64,000 nt of DNA from Archangium gephyra (GTDB taxonomy: Bacteria > Myxococcota > Myxococcia > Myxococcales > Myxococcaceae). The DNA is taken from the NCBI RefSeq assembly GCF_001027285.1, contig NZ_CP011509.1, forward strand, positions 732,501-796,500. Reading direction: 5' to 3'. A program made the translations under genes and the position numbers. Shown here piece by piece: positions 54,336 to 64,000 of this stretch. Position 1 is the stretch's first letter. Every line of letters begins with the position of its first letter. The notes beneath the pieces were generated by a model. The model saw only the letters and a list, made by a program, of their open reading frames with translations. It made no database searches and was not told the DNA's origin.

Positions 54336-55577
54336 TCACCACCGCACGGGCAGCGACTCGAAACCGCGGAACAGCAGCCCGCCACACTTGATGCGCGGCA
54401 GCTTCGCCGCATCCAGCCGCATCTCCGGCATGCGGTGGACCAGCTCCGAGAAGGCGATCTCCAGCTCGCGGCGCGCCAGGCCCGCCCCCAGGCAGTGGTG
54501 CGGCCCGAAGCCGAAGCTCATGGACTTCTGCTGGTGCGGATCTCTCGAGATGTCGAAGTACTCCGCGTCCTTGAAGGCCGCCGGATCATGGTTGGCCGCC
54601 GCCAGCCCCAGGAACACGATGTCGCCCTTGCGGATGGTCCGGCCCCGCAGCTCGATGTTGTCCACGGCGATGCGGTGCACGAAGGGCACCGGCGGCGCGA
54701 AGCGCATCATCTCCTCGATGGCCGGCTTGAGCAGCGAGGGCTCCCTGCGCAGCAGCGCGAGCTGCTCCGGGCGCGTGAGCAGCTCATACAGGCCGTTGCT
54801 GAGCTGATCCGTGGTGGTGAGGTGTCCGGCTGCGAGCAGCAGGCTCGTGTTGGCCACCACCTCCTCCGTCGTCATCCCGCCCTGCTCCTGGGCGCGCAGC
54901 ATGTGGCTGATCAGGTCCTCGCCCGGCGCGCGGCGGCGCTCCTCGACGAGGTTCGTGAGGAACTGGTTGATTCGCGCCTGGCCCTCGTTGGCCTGGCGGG
55001 CCACCTCCATGAGGTTCTTCGCCGCCCCGGTGCTCGTCAGCTGCGTCACCGCCTCGCCCCACTGCTGGAGGCGCTCGCGGTCCTCGGGCGTGATGCCGAG
55101 CAGCTCCGCGATGACGAGCGGGGGCATCTGGTAGAAGAGCTCGGGCACCAGGTCCGCCTCGCGGCGGTCGCGCAGCTTGTCCAGGTGCGTCACCAGGGTG
55201 CGGTGGATGAGCGGCCTCCAGCTGTCGAGCACCTGCGGCGCGAAGGCCGCCGCCGTCTGCCGCCGCGGTTTCAGGTGGGCCGCTCCGTCCTTGCAGGCCA
55301 TCTGCCGCTTGAAGGTGTCCGTCACTTCGCGGATGGACTCGGGGCTCAGCCCCATCATCTGGAACTGGTGCTCCAGCACCTTGCCCCGGTCCGCGCTCAG
55401 CCGAGAGTCCCTCAGCCCGTTCATCACGTCTTCATGGCGCGTGAGGAACCACCCGTGCACCACGTCCGACCAGTGCACTGGATCGTTCTCTCTCAGTTCC
55501 TTGTAGAAGGGAACCGGGTTGAGCAGGTTCTCCGGATCCACAGGATTGAGTTGAAGCTTCCGGGCCGCGCTCGCCAT
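54336..55577 (-). CDS. Cytochrome P450
   Basis: 413 residues, standard soluble bacterial length. Heme loop FGFGPHHCLGAGLAR with Cys362, K-helix EEMMRF with the ExxR pair, then VHRIAVDNIELRGRTIRKGDIVFL. The I-helix reads LLLAAGHLTTTDQLSN, so the usual AGxxT element is present (with His rather than Glu/Asp beside Gly). The substrate is not predictable; CYP107/CYP102-type numbering is not attempted. No ferredoxin, reductase or biosynthetic genes lie adjacent, so it relies on distant partners. It is separated by 345 bases from the divergent GNAT gene. Confidence 0.95.
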   Translation of the reverse strand: MASAARKLQLNPVDPENLLNPVPFYKELRENDPVHWSDVVHGWFLTRHEDVMNGLRDSRLSADRGKVLEHQFQMMGLSPESIREVTDTFKRQMACKDGAAHLKPRRQTAAAFAPQVLDSWRPLIHRTLVTHLDKLRDRREADLVPELFYQMPPLVIAELLGITPEDRERLQQWGEAVTQLTSTGAAKNLMEVARQANEGQARINQFLTNLVEERRRAPGEDLISHMLRAQEQGGMTTEEVVANTSLLLAAGHLTTTDQLSNGLYELLTRPEQLALLRREPSLLKPAIEEMMRFAPPVPFVHRIAVDNIELRGRTIRKGDIVFLGLAAANHDPAAFKDAEYFDISRDPHQQKSMSFGFGPHHCLGAGLARRELEIAFSELVHRMPEMRLDAAKLPRIKCGGLLFRGFESLPVRW

Positions 55578-55922
55578 GGGGTTCCCTCCTCACATCCACC
55601 AGCGATTACAGCTCTGGCGGGGTGTGCCTGAATCGCACCGTTGTCATGACTTGATATGCAGATGCCAGGCCAGGGCGTTATGCAACACATTGGCCGACAC
55701 CGCCAGGGTCGAAAGCTTGGGATTCCGACCCCCTTCGCTTGTAGGGCTGGGTATGTCTCAAGGAGCAAATGCGCTCGAAGTGCCTCCGCGGGGCAGGGTA
55801 GCTGGAGACTCCTGGGTCATGTTGCACCCAAGAGGTCGGGAGTCGCCGGGGAGATGTCATGGGGCGTAGGCGCGCGGCCCCGGAATTCGAGCCAGGGTGG
55901 GTCGTGCTACAGGGGGGCACCC
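55578..55922. other. Intergenic region, P450 / GNAT (345 bases)
   Basis: Divergent gap with the P450 start on the left and the acetyltransferase start on the right. A moderately A/T-rich patch (about 55645-55665) may hold a promoter. No tRNA cloverleaf, hairpin repeat, or convincing small open frame was seen. GGAGATGTCATGG near 55850 belongs to a weak short frame with no protein character. Confidence 0.5.
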
Positions 55923-56447
55923 ATGAACACGGAATTGTTGAAGCGGGTGGTCATCCGGGAGGCGCGGCCCGAGGACGACGCGGCCATCGGCGAGCTGCTG
56001 GTGGAGGCATTCGTGACCCAGTACGCCCAGAAACTACCCGAGGTGGAGTACACGGAGGCGCGCAAGCAGAGCCTCCGGGACACGGCGAGCAAACGCGCGG
56101 TGGCCAAGGTGCTGGTGGCCGAGCTGGAGGGGCGTGTGGTGGGGACGGTGGCGCTGTGGCCGCCAGGAGCACCCGGCTCGGAGGCGTGGCTGCCAGGAGC
56201 GGCGGACCTGCGGCACCTGGCCACCGCGGTGGAGTTCCACGGGCAGGGCCTGTCCACCCCGCTGATGGAGGCGGCCGAGCTGCTGGCGCGGGAGTGGGGC
56301 GTGCCCGCCATCTGTCTGCACGTGCGCCGGGGCGCCGCGGGGGTGGCACGCATGTACCAGCGCCGGGGCTTCAGCCGGGAGCCCACCGCCGACCTCGACA
56401 CCCCCAGCGTGTACCTCGAGGCCTACGTGCTGAGATTCCAGGCCTGA
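55923..56447 (+). CDS. GNAT-family N-acetyltransferase
   Basis: 174 residues; ATG after a GGGGGGCACCC run. GNAT features: IREARPEDDAAIGELLVEAF at the N-terminus, KVLVAELEGRVVGTVALWP (beta-4), and the acetyl-CoA site region ATAVEFHGQGLSTPLMEAAELLAREWG, where the usual Q/RxxGxG/A reads FHGQGLST, so the loop is present but altered. The C-terminal ICLHVRRGAAGVARMYQRRGFSREP is typical. Substrate unknown. The start of a longer frame at 55656 has no similarity and is ignored. A degenerate hairpin repeat lies just after the stop. Confidence 0.85.
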   Translation: MNTELLKRVVIREARPEDDAAIGELLVEAFVTQYAQKLPEVEYTEARKQSLRDTASKRAVAKVLVAELEGRVVGTVALWPPGAPGSEAWLPGAADLRHLATAVEFHGQGLSTPLMEAAELLAREWGVPAICLHVRRGAAGVARMYQRRGFSREPTADLDTPSVYLEAYVLRFQA

Positions 56448-56458
56448 GGCGAGTGCCC

Positions 56459-56489
56459 GCTCCCCCTCTCGCTGGGGAGAGGACGGGGA
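56459..56489 (+). repeat. Dispersed hairpin repeat, degenerate copy 6
   Basis: CCCCCTCTCGCTGGGGAGAGGACGGGGA retains the CTCTC/GAGAG stem and ACGGGG end of the family but lacks the GTGAGGGTATC tail. It lies between two co-directional genes, 12 bases after the GNAT stop. Confidence 0.6.
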
Positions 56490-56533
56490 GCCCGCGGGCG
56501 CGTGCCTAGATTCAGGGCGAACGGGGGACCCTC

Positions 56534-58417
56534 ATGCGCGCGCCGCCCATCTCCGACTACGCCTTGCTGTCCGACTGCCACTCCGCCCTGCTCGTGAGCC
56601 GCCGCGGCTCGGTGGACTGGCTGTGCTACCCGCGCTTCGACTCGCCCTCCGTGTTCGGCCGGCTGCTGGGCGCCGAGGCGGGACACTGGGTGCTGCGGCC
56701 GGTGAAGGGCCGCTCGCACCGGCGCTACCTCGAGCGCACGCTCGTGCTGGAGACGCTGCACCACACGCCCACCGGCATCGCCGTGCAGGTGGAGGCGCTG
56801 GCGCTGGGGCGGGGCAAGCGCGAGCACGACCTGGGCGAAGGCGCCCCCGGCATGGTGCTGCGCCGGGTGATGTGCGTGGAGGGCCAGGTGGAATTCGAGA
56901 CGGAGTTCTGCCCCCGGCCCGAGTACGGGCTGGTGCACCCGCTGCTGCGCGAGGTGGAGGGCGGCGTGCTGGCCCAGGGCGGCGCGGACCGGCTGCGGCT
57001 GTCCTCGCCGGTGCACCTGCGCCTCGGCGACTGCATCGCGTCCGGGCGCTTCACCCTGCGGGCGGGCGAGTCCGTGTGCTTCGCCCTGGAGCACCGCGCG
57101 TCGTGGGAGCAGCCGCCGCGGGCCTGGAGTCAGCGGGAGCTCCATGCGTGGCTCCAGGACACGGTGGAGGGGTGGCGCAGCTGGTCGGACATGCACCAGA
57201 ACTACGAGGGCCCCTGGCGCGAGCTGGTGCACCACAGCGGCCGCGTGCTGCAGGCCCTCACCTTCCAGCCCACGGGCGCCATCGTCGCCGCGCCCACCAC
57301 CTCGCTGCCCGAGTCCGTGGGCGGCGAGCGCAACTGGGACTACCGCTACACGTGGCTGCGCGATACGAGCCTCACGCTCGAGGCCCTCTGGGTGGCCGCC
57401 TGCCCGGACGAGGCCTGGCGCTTCTTCGACTTCCTCACCTCGGCCATGACGCAGCTGCGCCGGGGGGAGGACCTGCAGATCATGTTTGGCATTGGGGGCG
57501 AGCGCGACCTGAGCGAGCGCGTGCTGCCGCACCTTCCCGGATGGCGGGGCAGCTGGCCGGTACGGGTGGGCAATGGCGCGTGGACGCAGCGGCAGCTGGA
57601 CGTCTACGGCGAGGTGCTCGCGGCGGCGCACCGGCTGGCGCCGCAGCTGGAGGGGTTGGACGACGCCGGGCGGCAATTCCTGTGCACGCTGGCGGACACG
57701 GCCGCGGACCGCTGGACCGAGCCGGACCAGGGCATCTGGGAGATGCGGGGCCCGCCGCGCCACCACCTCTACTCGAAGCTGATGTGCTGGGTGGCGATGG
57801 ACCGGGCGCTCGCGTTGAAGGACCTGCTGGGCGCGGATCCGGAGCGCGTGGGGCGGTGGAAGCGGGTGCGGCGCGATATCCGCGCGGCCATCCTGGAGCA
57901 CGGGTGGAACGAGAGCGTGGGGGCCTTCACCCAGTCCTTCGACTCGGGTGTGCTGGATGCGTCGGTGCTGATGTTGCCCATCTGCGGCTTCCTGCCGGCG
58001 AGCGATCCGAGGATGCGGGCCACGATGGAGACGATCGCCACGGACCTCACGGATGACCGGGGACTGGTGTACCGCTACCGGGCGGAGGACGGGCTGGTGG
58101 GCGAGGAGGGCACCTTCTTCCTGTGCACCTTCTGGTTGGCGCAGGCGTACGCCCTGGCGGACGAGGTGGAGCGGGCCCGGGAGACGTTCACCCAGGCGGT
58201 GGCGCACGTGAACGACGTGGGGCTGCTGTCCGAGGAGGTGGAGCCCGAGAGCGGTGAGCTGCTGGGCAACTTCCCGCAGGCCTTCAGCCACATCGGCCTG
58301 GTGAACGCGGCCTGGGCCATCACCCAGGCCGAGGAGCGCCGCGAGCGGAGGGCCTCGTCCTCGCGCGTCTCCTCCCCGGTGGGAGCGCGGGCGGAGGCTC
58401 CGGGCCAGGGCCGTTGA
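56534..58417 (+). CDS. GH15 glucoamylase/trehalase-like glycoside hydrolase
   Basis: 627 residues. N-terminal beta-sandwich opening ISDYALLSDCHSALLVSRRGSVDWLCYPRFDSPSVFGRLLG, the family hallmark of bacterial GH15. The (alpha/alpha)6 part has RNWDYRYTWLRDTSLTLEAL, the general acid region EPDQGIWEMRG (E403), EEGTFFLCTFWLAQAYA, and the base region GLLSEEVEPESGELLGNFPQAFSHIGL (E567/E568). No signal peptide, so it acts in the cytoplasm. Mycobacterial relatives are trehalases; others are glucoamylases or dextranases. With a T6P phosphatase and a GH65 phosphorylase about 4-7 kb away, trehalose turnover is a fair guess. The C-terminal 30 residues are polar and Ala/Arg/Ser-rich. Confidence 0.92.
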   Translation: MRAPPISDYALLSDCHSALLVSRRGSVDWLCYPRFDSPSVFGRLLGAEAGHWVLRPVKGRSHRRYLERTLVLETLHHTPTGIAVQVEALALGRGKREHDLGEGAPGMVLRRVMCVEGQVEFETEFCPRPEYGLVHPLLREVEGGVLAQGGADRLRLSSPVHLRLGDCIASGRFTLRAGESVCFALEHRASWEQPPRAWSQRELHAWLQDTVEGWRSWSDMHQNYEGPWRELVHHSGRVLQALTFQPTGAIVAAPTTSLPESVGGERNWDYRYTWLRDTSLTLEALWVAACPDEAWRFFDFLTSAMTQLRRGEDLQIMFGIGGERDLSERVLPHLPGWRGSWPVRVGNGAWTQRQLDVYGEVLAAAHRLAPQLEGLDDAGRQFLCTLADTAADRWTEPDQGIWEMRGPPRHHLYSKLMCWVAMDRALALKDLLGADPERVGRWKRVRRDIRAAILEHGWNESVGAFTQSFDSGVLDASVLMLPICGFLPASDPRMRATMETIATDLTDDRGLVYRYRAEDGLVGEEGTFFLCTFWLAQAYALADEVERARETFTQAVAHVNDVGLLSEEVEPESGELLGNFPQAFSHIGLVNAAWAITQAEERRERRASSSRVSSPVGARAEAPGQGR

Positions 58418-58531
58418 TCTGATCGCTCCTGGATACTCCCGTCCGGCCCCTGGGGGAGGGCGGCCGCCCGGGGATGTCATACTCCCCGGGTACGCTGGCC
58501 CTCGCGCCGGTTGTCCCCGGTGCACACCGCC

Positions 58532-59257
58532 ATGTCCCGCTACCGCCTGTCGCAGAGTGATGCCGTCGAGTGGCTCCGCAGCCTGCCGGAGTCGTCCGTG
58601 GATCTCGTCATCACCGACCCCGCCTACGAGTCCCTCGAGAAGCACCGCGCCATCGGCACCACCACGCGCCTCAAGCGCAGCAAGGCGTCCAGCAACCTCT
58701 GGTTCCAGATCTTCCCCAACGCGCGCTTCCCCGAGCTGTTCGCCGAGGTCTGGCGCGTGCTCAAGCGGGACTCGCACTTCTATCTCTTCTGCGATCCCGA
58801 GACGATGTTCGTCGCCAAGCCGCTCGCCGAGGCCGCGGGCTTCCGGTTCTGGAAGCCCATCGTCTGGGACAAGCAGCACATCGGCATGGGCTACCACTAC
58901 CGCTCCCGCTACGAGCTCATCCTCTTCTTCGAGAAGGGCCGGCGGCGGCTGAGCGACCTGGGCGTGGCGGACGTGCTGCCCGTGCCCCGCGTCCACCGCG
59001 GCTACCCGGCGGAGAAGCCTCCCGCGCTCAGCGAGGTCCTCATCCGCCAGAGCAGCTCGCCCGGTGACGTGGTGGTGGACCCCTTCATGGGCTCGGGCTC
59101 GGTGGGCGTGGCGGCGGTGCGGCTCGGGCGTGACTTCCTGGGCACCGACATCTGTGACGAGGCGCTCGACATCTCCGGCATGCGGCTGCGCGCCGAGGGC
59201 GCGGTCCCCGAGGAGACCGCGGACCCGGGAGCGATGCGCCTGGCCCAGAGCGGGTGA
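58532..59257 (+). CDS. Solitary beta-class DNA methyltransferase
   Basis: About 241 residues from ATG 58532; GTG 58520 and the start at 58511 are alternatives. Motif IV comes first, VDLVITDPAYESLEKH (DPAY, residues 29-32), and motif I late, VVDPFMGSGSVGVAAVRLGRDFLGTD (D183 onward), the order of beta-class N6-adenine or N4-cytosine methyltransferases. The DPAY variant is less common than DPPY. No restriction endonuclease or specificity gene is adjacent, and the protein is small with little room for a target-recognition domain, so it is probably an orphan regulatory or housekeeping methylase. Base composition matches its neighbours. Confidence 0.87.
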   Translation: MSRYRLSQSDAVEWLRSLPESSVDLVITDPAYESLEKHRAIGTTTRLKRSKASSNLWFQIFPNARFPELFAEVWRVLKRDSHFYLFCDPETMFVAKPLAEAAGFRFWKPIVWDKQHIGMGYHYRSRYELILFFEKGRRRLSDLGVADVLPVPRVHRGYPAEKPPALSEVLIRQSSSPGDVVVDPFMGSGSVGVAAVRLGRDFLGTDICDEALDISGMRLRAEGAVPEETADPGAMRLAQSG

Positions 59258-59330
59258 GAGGCCAGACGGGGTGTGTCGCCCTCTGAACATCGAGGGGAGT
59301 TCCCGGGAGCCGGGGGAATACGTCGCTTCC

Positions 59331-59360
59331 TTGACTTACCTGGAGTGATACGGGTATTGA
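59331..59360 (+). promoter_or_regulatory. Candidate promoter of S8 protease
   Basis: TTGACT and TATTGA are separated by 18 bases, ending 25 bases before the ATG of the subtilase, which has its own AGGAG site. The -10 match is only partial (3 of 6), so this is tentative. Confidence 0.35.
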
Positions 59361-59385
59361 GCGCGCCCACACACCAGGAGTCACA

Positions 59386-61242
59386 ATGCGTCCGATGAAG
59401 GCAGTGGTTTCCGCGGCCCTCCTCACGCTGTCCGCGTGCGGGGCGGAGCAGGCCGGTCAGGTGGAGCAGCAGGGAGCGGAGACGCTCGGCACCACCTCGA
59501 ACTTCCTCAAGGCGGCGGAGAACGCGATCCCCGGCCAGTACATCGTCGTGCTCAAGGACACCGCGCCCGGCCTGGTGCCGGAGAAGGTGCCCGCCGTCGC
59601 CCAGGGCCTGGCCTCGCGCTATGCCGGCAGCGTGGGCCGCACCTTCGAGCATGCGCTGCGCGGCTTCACCGTGAACATGTCCGAGGCCCAGGCCCGGGCG
59701 CTCTCCAGGGATCCCGCGGTGAAGTACGTGGAGGAGGACGCGCTCACCCACGCCATCGGCGCCAGCACCCAGACGAGCCCGCCGTGGGGCCTGGATCGCG
59801 TGGATCAGCGCAACCTGCCGCTCAACGGCGCGTACACCTACACCAGCAGCGGCTCCACGGTGCACGCGTACATCCTCGACACGGGCATCCGCACGACCCA
59901 CACCGAGTTCAGCGGCAACGCCACCGCGGACTTCACCTCCATCAACGACGGCAACGGCGCCAATGACTGTCACGGGCACGGCACGCACGTGGCGGCCACC
60001 GTGGGCGGCAACACCTACGGCGTGGCCAAGAGCATCTCCCTGCACGGCGTGCGCGTCATCAACTGCAGTGGCAATGGCACCACCTCGGAGGCCATCGCCG
60101 GCGTGGACTGGGTGACGGCCAACCACATCAAGCCCGCCGTGGCCAACATGAGCCTCCAGTACCCGGCCACCCAGGCGCTGGATGACTCCATCCGCAACTC
60201 CATCAACGCGGGCGTGACGTACGTCGTCGCCGCCAACAACTTCAACCAGGATGCCTGCCTGCGCTCGCCCTCGCGCGTGGCCGAGGCCATCACCGTCGGC
60301 GCCACCGACAGCAACGACCAGCGCGCCTCGTTCTCCAGCTGGGGCACCTGCGTGGACCTGTTCGCCCCGGGCGTGGACGTGCTCTCCGCCTACTACACGG
60401 CGGATGATGCCACGACGTACATGAGCGGCACCTCCATGGCCACCCCGCACGTCGTCGGCGCCGTGGCGCGCTACCTGCGCGTGGTGCCGGGCGCCACGCC
60501 CGCCCAGGTCGCGGACATGATCAACACCAACGCCACGCTCAACAAGGTGGGCAACCCGGGCGCGGGCTCTCCCAACCGGCTGCTCAACACGGGCTTCATC
60601 GGCGAGGCCCTCTACAACGGCAGCGTGTACGCCGGCCTCGGCCAGGACTACGGCGACGTGCAGTACCAGTCCTTCAACGTCCCGGCGGGACAGGCCCGGC
60701 TCGACTTCTTCATGACGGGCGGCGCGGGTGATGCCGACATGTACGTGCAGTTCGGCTCCGTGCCGACGCTGAGCACCTGGTCCTGCCGTCCCTACGTGGG
60801 CGGCAATCAGGAGACGTGCACCTTCTTCAACCCGCCGGCCGGTACCTGGTACGTCATGGTCCGCGCCTACAGCGGCTACTCCGGGGTGAGCCTCGCGGGC
60901 GTGTGGAGCAACCCGCTGCAGAACGGCGTCGCGGTGCATGGCATCTCCACGGGCTACTTCGAGCCCCGGTACTACACGCTGGACATGCCGGCGGGGTACA
61001 CCAACGTGCGCTTCGACACCTGGAACGGCACGGGGGATGTGGACGTGCGCGGCAGGTCCGGCAGCGTGCCTGGCTTTGGCGCGGAGTGCGCCTCGACGGC
61101 CACCGGCAACACGGAGAGCTGCTTCAAGGGCGGCGCGACGCCCGGGACGTGGTTCGTGGAGCTGCGGCCCAAGTTCGCCGGCATCTTCAACCCCTCGTCC
61201 TGGAAGTTCAGCAACGTGTCTCTGATTGGCTGGTACTACTAG
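59386..61242 (+). CDS. Secreted subtilisin-like (S8) protease with two PPC-type domains
   Basis: 618 residues, ATG preceded by AGGAG. A lipoprotein-like signal ([13 protein letters not shown]), an inhibitor I9 propeptide ([15 protein letters not shown]... to about 125), then the S8 core of proteinase K type: [11 protein letters not shown] (D165), GHGTHVA (H198), an oxyanion Asn in the [12 protein letters not shown] region, and SGTSMATPH (S350). Two PPC-type beta domains follow: [33 protein letters not shown] and a second starting near [19 protein letters not shown]. The triad is complete. It is probably secreted and degrades prey or matrix protein. The first PPC closely resembles that of the M4 protease 5 kb upstream. 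Confidence 0.96.
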   Translation: MRPMKAVVSAALLTLSACGAEQAGQVEQQGAETLGTTSNFLKAAENAIPGQYIVVLKDTAPGLVPEKVPAVAQGLASRYAGSVGRTFEHALRGFTVNMSEAQARALSRDPAVKYVEEDALTHAIGASTQTSPPWGLDRVDQRNLPLNGAYTYTSSGSTVHAYILDTGIRTTHTEFSGNATADFTSINDGNGANDCHGHGTHVAATVGGNTYGVAKSISLHGVRVINCSGNGTTSEAIAGVDWVTANHIKPAVANMSLQYPATQALDDSIRNSINAGVTYVVAANNFNQDACLRSPSRVAEAITVGATDSNDQRASFSSWGTCVDLFAPGVDVLSAYYTADDATTYMSGTSMATPHVVGAVARYLRVVPGATPAQVADMINTNATLNKVGNPGAGSPNRLLNTGFIGEALYNGSVYAGLGQDYGDVQYQSFNVPAGQARLDFFMTGGAGDADMYVQFGSVPTLSTWSCRPYVGGNQETCTFFNPPAGTWYVMVRAYSGYSGVSLAGVWSNPLQNGVAVHGISTGYFEPRYYTLDMPAGYTNVRFDTWNGTGDVDVRGRSGSVPGFGAECASTATGNTESCFKGGATPGTWFVELRPKFAGIFNPSSWKFSNVSLIGWYY

Positions 61243-61386
61243 CCAGCGCCACCCCCGCGCCGCGGGCGCACGGGAGGGGCGTCTGTCCCACCTCCCGGGA
61301 ACTCGCGGCGCGCGTGGATTGGACGGAGTAAGGTGCTCCCTCTACATTTCGAGCGGCCTCTACGTATGGGCCGGGGGAGCAACATC

Positions 61387-62361
61387 ATGCGCGCGCTGCA
61401 GCTCGAGCGGTTGGACGGTCCCGAGGGTCTGAAGCTGGTGGACGTGCCGGAGCCCGAAGCGGGCGACCAGGTGCTCATCGACGTGGTGGCGGCCGGGGTG
61501 AGCTTCCCGGACCTGCTGCTGACCCAGGGCAAGTACCAGATGAAGCCGCCGCTGCCCTTCGTGCCGGGTGTGGACGTGGCGGGCGTGGTGCGCAGCGCTC
61601 CCCCGGGCGCGGGCGTGAAGGCCGGAGACAAGGTGATGGCCTTCACCCTGCTCGGGGGCTGGGCGGACGTGGTGGCGGCGCCGCCGGGCATGACGTTCCG
61701 CATTCCCGAGGGCTGGAGCTTCGAGGCCGCCGCGGGCACGGTGATGAACTACCACACGGCCTACTTCGCGCTGCACAAGCGCGGCCGGTTGCGCACGGGC
61801 GAGACGGTGCTGATCCACGGCGGAGCCGGCGGGTTGGGGACGGCGGCCGTCCAGGTGGCGCGCGGCTCGGGGGCCCGGGTGTTCGCGGTGGTGAGCACCG
61901 AGGACAAGGCCGAGGTGGCCCGCAGCGCGGGCGCGGACCGGGCCTTCCTGTCCTCGGGCGACTGGGTGTCGCGGGTGATGGACGCGACGAAGGGCAAGGG
62001 CGTGGGGATGGTGTTCGACTCCGTGGGCGGGGACATCTTCGACCAGAGCCTCAAGTGCCTCGCCCCCGAGGGCCGGCTGCTGGTGGTGGGTTTCGCGGGC
62101 GGGCGGATTCCCGAGGTGAAGGTGAACCGGCTGCTGCTCAACAACCTCGACGTGGTGGGCGTGGCCTGGGGCGCCTTCGTGACGCAGAAGCCCCAGCTCA
62201 CCTCGGAGATCTCCAAGGCGCTGGCCGCGCTCGCGGACAAGGGCTTCGTGGAGCCGCTGGTGGGCAAGGTGTTCCCGCTGGAGCAGGCGGCCCAGGCCCT
62301 GCGCGAGCTGGAGTCCCGTCAGGCCACCGGCAAGGTGGTGCTGCGTCTGCGCGAGGGGTGA
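61387..62361 (+). CDS. Zinc-free NADPH:quinone oxidoreductase-like MDR protein
   Basis: 324 residues from ATG 61387 (18 codons shorter than the longest frame, which lacks a ribosome-binding site). Medium-chain dehydrogenase fold: VLIDVVAAGVSFPDLLLTQGKYQMKPPLPFVPGVDVAGVV, then the Rossmann HGGAGGLGTAAVQVARGSG with NADPH-binding AVVSTEDKAEVARSAGADRAF. The catalytic-zinc Cys and structural-zinc Cys4 of alcohol dehydrogenases are absent, placing it with QOR/enoyl reductase enzymes. It may reduce quinones or activated alkenes. The next gene, an acyl-CoA synthetase, begins 53 bases downstream on the same strand; they may be one operon. Confidence 0.93.
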   Translation: MRALQLERLDGPEGLKLVDVPEPEAGDQVLIDVVAAGVSFPDLLLTQGKYQMKPPLPFVPGVDVAGVVRSAPPGAGVKAGDKVMAFTLLGGWADVVAAPPGMTFRIPEGWSFEAAAGTVMNYHTAYFALHKRGRLRTGETVLIHGGAGGLGTAAVQVARGSGARVFAVVSTEDKAEVARSAGADRAFLSSGDWVSRVMDATKGKGVGMVFDSVGGDIFDQSLKCLAPEGRLLVVGFAGGRIPEVKVNRLLLNNLDVVGVAWGAFVTQKPQLTSEISKALAALADKGFVEPLVGKVFPLEQAAQALRELESRQATGKVVLRLREG

Positions 62362-62413
62362 GCCGCGCGTTTGGAGGTAGCATCGGTGCCCTCTACCCCT
62401 GGGGGATGCACCG

Positions 62414-64000
<1,587 letters not shown>

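Noticed and set aside
54336-55577. Natural-product gene cluster around the cytochrome P450
   Set aside because: No PKS, NRPS, terpene or RiPP gene lies nearby; the P450 stands alone among protease, acetyltransferase and hydrolase genes.
56423-60939. Two long minus-strand frames (955 and 645 codons) across GH15, methyltransferase and S8 protease genes
   Set aside because: Arg/Leu/His/Gln-biased products covering well-defined genes on the plus strand.

Overview
The window is GC-rich DNA, about 70% G+C by eye and strongly G/C-biased at third codon positions. It looks like a myxobacterial chromosome of the Archangium/Cystobacter/Myxococcus type. The indicators are a SitA6/SitI6-type lipoprotein toxin and double-CXXCG immunity pair, a eukaryotic-type Ser/Thr kinase with TPRs, a giant Ser/Thr kinase-AAA-GAF-histidine kinase hybrid, many secreted hydrolases and lipoproteins, and several polysaccharide genes. 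No tRNA, rRNA, CRISPR array, transposase or prophage gene was seen. About 42 protein genes cover over 90% of the sequence.

Layout. 1-7 kb: a Ser/Thr kinase cut by the left edge, an MFS exporter, a hypothetical protein, a bestrophin-like channel and a beta-carbonic anhydrase. 7-19 kb: exported or housekeeping proteins (a beta-propeller/amidohydrolase fusion, two propeller lipoproteins, a CE2-like SGNH esterase, a UspA protein, an M28 peptidase, a small hypothetical and an amidase). Five copies of one hairpin repeat sit in the gaps here, mostly between convergent genes. 19.3-22.6 kb: a three-gene surface-glycan operon (WecG/TagA/CpsF glycosyltransferase, acyltransferase-3, ATP-grasp ligase). 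22.6-24.6 kb: a two-gene cassette of a TOPRIM/DUF4276-like protein and an ABC-type AAA ATPase, which resembles known anti-phage pairs. 24.7-26.3 kb: a TPR protein ending in an HEFAH zinc-peptidase domain.

26.3-34.9 kb: two nearly identical fatty-acid desaturase-type genes flank a catalase-fold protein and the divergent 1770-residue hybrid kinase. This may be a lipid-oxidation and signalling module. 34.9-43.4 kb: a minus-strand exopolysaccharide operon in transcription order Wzx flippase, Wzy/O-antigen ligase-like polymerase, degenerate BY-kinase-like protein, GT2-acetyltransferase fusion and GH44 glycanase. Four of its five members overlap by 1-4 bases. The initiating polyprenyl glycosylphosphotransferase (46.3-47.9 kb) is separated from it by an MgtE transporter and the SitA/SitI pair.

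48.2-52.3 kb: a HAD phosphatase/mutase, an OtsB-type trehalose-6-phosphatase and a GH65 phosphorylase form an operon for alpha-glucoside turnover. A GH15 glucoamylase/trehalase-like gene lies about 4 kb further on. 52.3-64 kb: an M4 metalloprotease and an S8 subtilase, both with PPC-type C-terminal domains, plus a P450, a GNAT acetyltransferase, a solitary beta-class DNA methyltransferase, a quinone oxidoreductase and an acyl-CoA synthetase that runs to or past the right edge.

Family calls are from motifs read by eye. No database search was run.
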